Shown piece after piece: positions 5,188-6,483 of a DNA stretch of 6,483 nt (within the stretch, counting starts at the first letter, position 1; each line of letters begins with the position of its first letter). The notes under the pieces are model-generated. The model did not search any database. It saw only the letters and a program-made list of their open reading frames with translations, and was not told the origin of the DNA. The position numbers and the translations under genes are program-made. Origin of the DNA: JAJVID01 sp035275805 (GTDB lineage: Bacteria > Acidobacteriota > Blastocatellia > RBC074); the NCBI GenBank assembly GCA_035275805.1, contig DATEMG010000047.1, positions 1 to 6,483 on the forward strand, given 5' to 3'.

Positions 5188-6093
5188 ATGGGGAAAAAGA
5201 AAATACCTTTGATCTACAACCCGACAGCGGGCGCGTTAAAGCGTGACGCGGAAAAGATCGAGCGATTGACTCGATCGCTTGCCAGGCAGGGGATCGCCGC
5301 CAAGCCCCTGCCTACAACCTGCGTGGGAGACGCGACTCGATTGGCCGCCCAATCTGTTAATGACGGCGCAGAGACCGTCATCGTCTGCGGCGGCGACGGC
5401 ACCATCAACGAGGCCGCACAGAGCCTGGTTGGAACCGAAACCGCGCTGGCCGTGTGGCCATGCGGAACGGCGAATGTGCTCGCGCGAGAGATGAGATTGC
5501 CTTGCGACGAAAACGCGTTGTCGGAATTGATTGCCGGCCGAAGCGCCCGCACGATTAGCGTCGGGCGGGCGGTGAAACCCGGCGACGGTTGGCAACGCTA
5601 CTTTCTGCTGATGGCCGGCATCGGGCTGGACGCGACGATAGTCAACGGCGTAGATCTGGGATTAAAGCGATTGATCGGCGCCGGGGCTTATCTGGCCGCG
5701 GGCTTGGGCTATCTGGCTCGGATGCCGGTGACGCCTTTTTCAATAGACCTCAACGGGCGGCGGCTTGAGAGCACCTTCACCGTAATCTCGAACGCCGCCA
5801 GTTACGCCGTGTGCTTCACGCTAGCTCCAGGCGCCAAATTGGATGACGACAAACTGGACGTCTGCGTTTTCAACTCGCGCAGCCGCCTCGCCTATTTGAC
5901 ATACGCGTTCCTGAGCATGGCGAGGGGGCTTCATACGCGAATCTCCAACGTGGTTTACCAGCCGGCGCGCGAGGCGCTGGCTAATTCGAATGACAAGGCG
6001 CTCGTCCAACTCGACGGGGACGTGATGGGAACTTTGCCGATGCGCTTCGAGGTCGCGCCGGGCGCCCTGCGGATCATCGCGCCGACAAAATGA
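5188..6093 (+). CDS. Diacylglycerol kinase-family lipid kinase (DAGK catalytic domain, YegS/BmrU-like)
   Basis: This 301-residue protein is the usual length for the bacterial diacylglycerol/sphingosine/lipid kinase family, which phosphorylates a lipid hydroxyl with ATP at the inner face of the membrane. Family motifs appear in order: IYNPTAG (9-15), the nucleotide-binding GGDGT (68-72) followed by INEAAQSL, PCGTANVLAR (91-100), AGIGLDA (143-149) opening the second lobe, LDDDKLDV (218-225), and QLDGD (274-278) near the end. The second lobe is the beta-rich domain typical of YegS and DgkB. There is no signal peptide; such proteins bind the membrane peripherally. The exact lipid cannot be read from the sequence. 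It starts 2 bases after a candidate micro-ORF, and its stop codon overlaps the first base pairs of the GAGGATC element that fills the downstream gap. Confidence 0.94.
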   Translation: MGKKKIPLIYNPTAGALKRDAEKIERLTRSLARQGIAAKPLPTTCVGDATRLAAQSVNDGAETVIVCGGDGTINEAAQSLVGTETALAVWPCGTANVLAREMRLPCDENALSELIAGRSARTISVGRAVKPGDGWQRYFLLMAGIGLDATIVNGVDLGLKRLIGAGAYLAAGLGYLARMPVTPFSIDLNGRRLESTFTVISNAASYAVCFTLAPGAKLDDDKLDVCVFNSRSRLAYLTYAFLSMARGLHTRISNVVYQPAREALANSNDKALVQLDGDVMGTLPMRFEVAPGALRIIAPTK

Positions 6094-6215
6094 GGATCGA
6101 GGATAGAAGATCGAGGATCGAGGATAGAAGATCGAGGATAGAAGATCGATGATCGGGGGATGATGCGATCTTCTATTTACGATCCTCGATCCTCGATCTT
6201 ATATCCTCGACCTTA
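6092..6215. repeat. Heptamer inverted repeat filling the intergenic gap (GAGGATC/GAGGATA/GAAGATC family)
   Basis: Nine consecutive 7-base units run from 6092 to 6154 (GAGGATC, GAGGATA, GAAGATC, GAGGATC, GAGGATA, GAAGATC, GAGGATA, GAAGATC, GATGATC). Seven complementary-type units run from 6167 to 6215 (GATCTTC, TATTTAC, GATCCTC, GATCCTC, GATCTTA, TATCCTC, GACCTTA). The arms pair as an outer stem 6097-6125 with 6182-6210 (one G-A mismatch at 6106/6201) and an inner stem 6138-6148 with 6166-6176. The element begins inside the kinase stop codon and ends where the next gene's AGGAGG begins, so it occupies almost the entire gap. Confidence 0.92.
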
Positions 6216-6220
6216 GGAGG
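6215..6220 (+). promoter_or_regulatory. Ribosome binding site adjoining the repeat
   Basis: AGGAGG lies 3 bases before the ATG at 6224, a short but usable spacing. Its first A is also the last base of the final heptamer. The main stem of the repeat ends at 6210, so the site should remain single-stranded next to the hairpin. Confidence 0.55.
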
Positions 6221-6223
6221 ACT

Positions 6224-6483
6224 ATGAATCGGATTTTTTCTTCAATCGACAGCATGTTCGTCACAGTCTATTACGCGGCGATCTTCCTGACGCCGTCGAA
6301 CGTCCGCGGCGCGGCCCGCTTTATTGCGGGTTGCGGATTGCGGATTGCGGATTTTGCGCGGTCGTTGCGCGAGGTCACTTCTCAGGCCGCGCTCATTTTC
6401 TGCGGTTTGATGCTTGCGTCCGCGCCGGGCTTAGGGCAAACCGAGCAATCGGCGCCCAATCCGCAATCAGCGATCAGAGCCGC
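6224..6483 (+). CDS. Partial gene, probable exported protein with repeat-derived N-terminal extension
   Basis: The frame is open from ATG 6224 to the window edge (86 complete codons), so the C-terminus is missing. Residues 10-23 (SMFVTVYYAAIFLT) are hydrophobic. Residues 34-43 (IAGCGLRIAD) are encoded by TTGCGGA heptamers. Residues 46-72 look like a Sec signal peptide: basic RSLRE, hydrophobic AALIFCGLMLASA, then PGLGQ with possible cleavage after ASA or before QTEQ. Residues 79-85 (NPQSAIR) are again repeat-derived. One reading is that the original gene began near the second hydrophobic segment and the N-terminus was extended across a repeat insertion. The TTG codon at about 6365 could be an alternative start but has no clear ribosome binding site. 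I do not recognise the protein. Confidence 0.6.
   Translation, partial: MNRIFSSIDSMFVTVYYAAIFLTPSNVRGAARFIAGCGLRIADFARSLREVTSQAALIFCGLMLASAPGLGQTEQSAPNPQSAIRA
6324..6351 (+). repeat. TTGCGGA heptamer array inside a coding sequence
   Basis: Four tandem units, TTGCGGG followed by three TTGCGGA, lie within the open frame of the last gene. In this frame they encode GCGLRIAD. A unit of this type is stop-free in all frames. An inverted, more diverged array follows at 6457-6477. Confidence 0.88.
6457..6477 (-). repeat. Inverted, diverged TTGCGGA-family array
   Basis: CAATCCG, CAATCAG and CGATCAG are three 7-base units matching the reverse complement of TTGCGGA with growing divergence. Read in the gene's frame they give NPQSAIR, which is exactly the heptapeptide cycle expected from the reverse strand of TTGCGGA. 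The array may continue beyond the window. Confidence 0.65.

Overview
This window looks like a chromosomal segment of a GC-rich, free-living Gram-negative-type bacterium. It has five complete, well-supported protein genes, one candidate micro-ORF and one gene cut by the right edge, all on the + strand. The best guess for the host is an Acidobacteriota of the Blastocatellia type. That rests on three things: the secreted protein with an 'LDSGAQLSAEL...KPGDEF...VIAKGSALTG' domain, the Cys-rich GMC oxidoreductase, and intergenic heptamer repeats that I associate with such genomes. It is inference; no rRNA or other phylogenetic marker is present.

Layout. A heptamer array (ATTCCCC/ACTCCCC) opens the window. 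It is followed by a GMC-family flavin oxidoreductase (148-1851) and, 30 bases later, a small membrane protein with a probable PH-like cytoplasmic domain (1882-2559). Two perfect hairpins lie at the end of that gene and just after it (2485-2524 inside the coding region, 2586-2656 between genes). Next come a D-2-hydroxyacid dehydrogenase of the glyoxylate/hydroxypyruvate reductase type (2686-3717), a 266-base gap in which I see nothing beyond the next ribosome binding site, and a secreted Gly/Ala/Val-rich protein (3984-4847). A 35-bp GGGGAGT hairpin (4880-4960) separates this from a possible 28-residue membrane micro-ORF (5099-5185), which ends 2 bases before a diacylglycerol-kinase-family lipid kinase (5188-6093). 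A third repeat element (GAGGATC/GAGGATA/GAAGATC) fills nearly the whole gap to the last gene (6224 to window end), which is open at the right edge and carries a fourth heptamer type (TTGCGGA) inside its coding sequence.

The genes do not form one obvious pathway. The GMC enzyme and the PH-like protein may be co-transcribed, and the micro-ORF and lipid kinase may be translationally coupled. The other genes look independent.

The most distinctive property of the window is its repeats. Several unrelated sequence families all have a 7-base period, are mostly arranged as facing inverted arms, and abut gene boundaries. Because 7 is not a multiple of 3, each unit encodes the same seven-residue cycle in every frame, and the main unit types have no stop codon in any of the six frames. 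They can therefore lie inside genes without truncating them, as in the last gene here.
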